From Dehalococcoidia bacterium (GTDB lineage: Bacteria; Chloroflexota; Dehalococcoidia; Dehalococcoidales; W693), in assembly GCA_011170385.1 (NCBI GenBank), contig DUFE01000075.1, forward strand, positions 1 to 5,168: a DNA stretch of 5,168 nucleotides, given 5' to 3'. A program made the position numbers and the translations under genes. The notes under the pieces are model-generated. The model searched no databases. It was not told the DNA's origin and saw only the letters and a list, made by a program, of their open reading frames with translations. Shown piece by piece: positions 5,104-5,168 of this stretch (position 1 is its first letter; each line of letters begins with the position of its first letter).

Positions 5104-5168
5104 ATGGGTTTAAAGAAGCGGGGATTAACAGAACAAATACAGAAACCAAAGCTAAAGCCATGGTGGGC
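5104..5168 (+). CDS. Possible start of a further gene, cut by the right edge
   Basis: An ATG at 5104 opens 21 codons with no stop to the window end, giving a Lys-rich N-terminus (MGLKKRGLTEQIQ, then a KPKLKPWW stretch). Lys-rich followed by Trp-Trp resembles the cytoplasmic edge of a membrane protein, but nothing further is visible. The ribosome binding site is weak (GAAAGAA just upstream). It lies 57 nt after rtcB on the same strand. A 65-nt open frame can easily arise by chance. Confidence 0.3.
   Translation, partial: MGLKKRGLTEQIQKPKLKPWW

Overview
The window looks like a bacterial chromosome segment that joins an AT-richer accessory stretch (about 1-1110) to a conserved block (about 1316-5046). 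Bacterial features are Shine-Dalgarno sequences before most genes, a near-consensus sigma70-type promoter at 2919-2947, and a tRNA 3' end with an encoded CCA. The Mrp, DUF134, archease and RtcB proteins together recall Dehalococcoidia-like Chloroflexota or another anaerobic lineage. That taxonomic guess rests on recognising protein style only and is weak.

Left part (1-1141): a minus-strand gene runs off the left edge (start codon at 111, too short to be obvious). It is divergent from an unrecognised 173-aa plus-strand gene (379-900). A perfect 14-bp palindrome sits just upstream of the minus-strand gene's ribosome binding site. A short minus-strand frame with a helix-turn-helix-like C-terminus (905-1156) follows. 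Its apparent N-terminus is the antisense of a tRNA 3' fragment (T-arm, 3' acceptor strand, discriminator and CCA at 1114-1141). No 5' half of that tRNA is present. This is what the distal attachment site of an integrated element looks like: the element would lie to the left and the host backbone to the right.

Right part (1142-5168): after a 174-bp gap holding a minus-strand terminator, a minus-strand operon encodes a DUF134-type HTH protein with a Cys-rich tail, followed by an Mrp/NBP35-type P-loop ATPase that lacks the usual CxxC pair. Its promoter has a perfect inverted repeat laid over the -10 box, suggesting autoregulation. Divergent from it is an archease-rtcB operon, with 10 nt between the genes. 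It forms an RNA ligase (RtcB) and its activating partner (archease), used in tRNA splicing or RNA repair. The last 120 bp hold at most the start of another gene.

I see no CRISPR array, complete tRNA, rRNA or insertion sequence. No clearly new multi-gene system is visible. The most unusual items are the tRNA-fragment junction, the Mrp lacking CxxC, and the operator-like dyad in the DUF134-mrp promoter.
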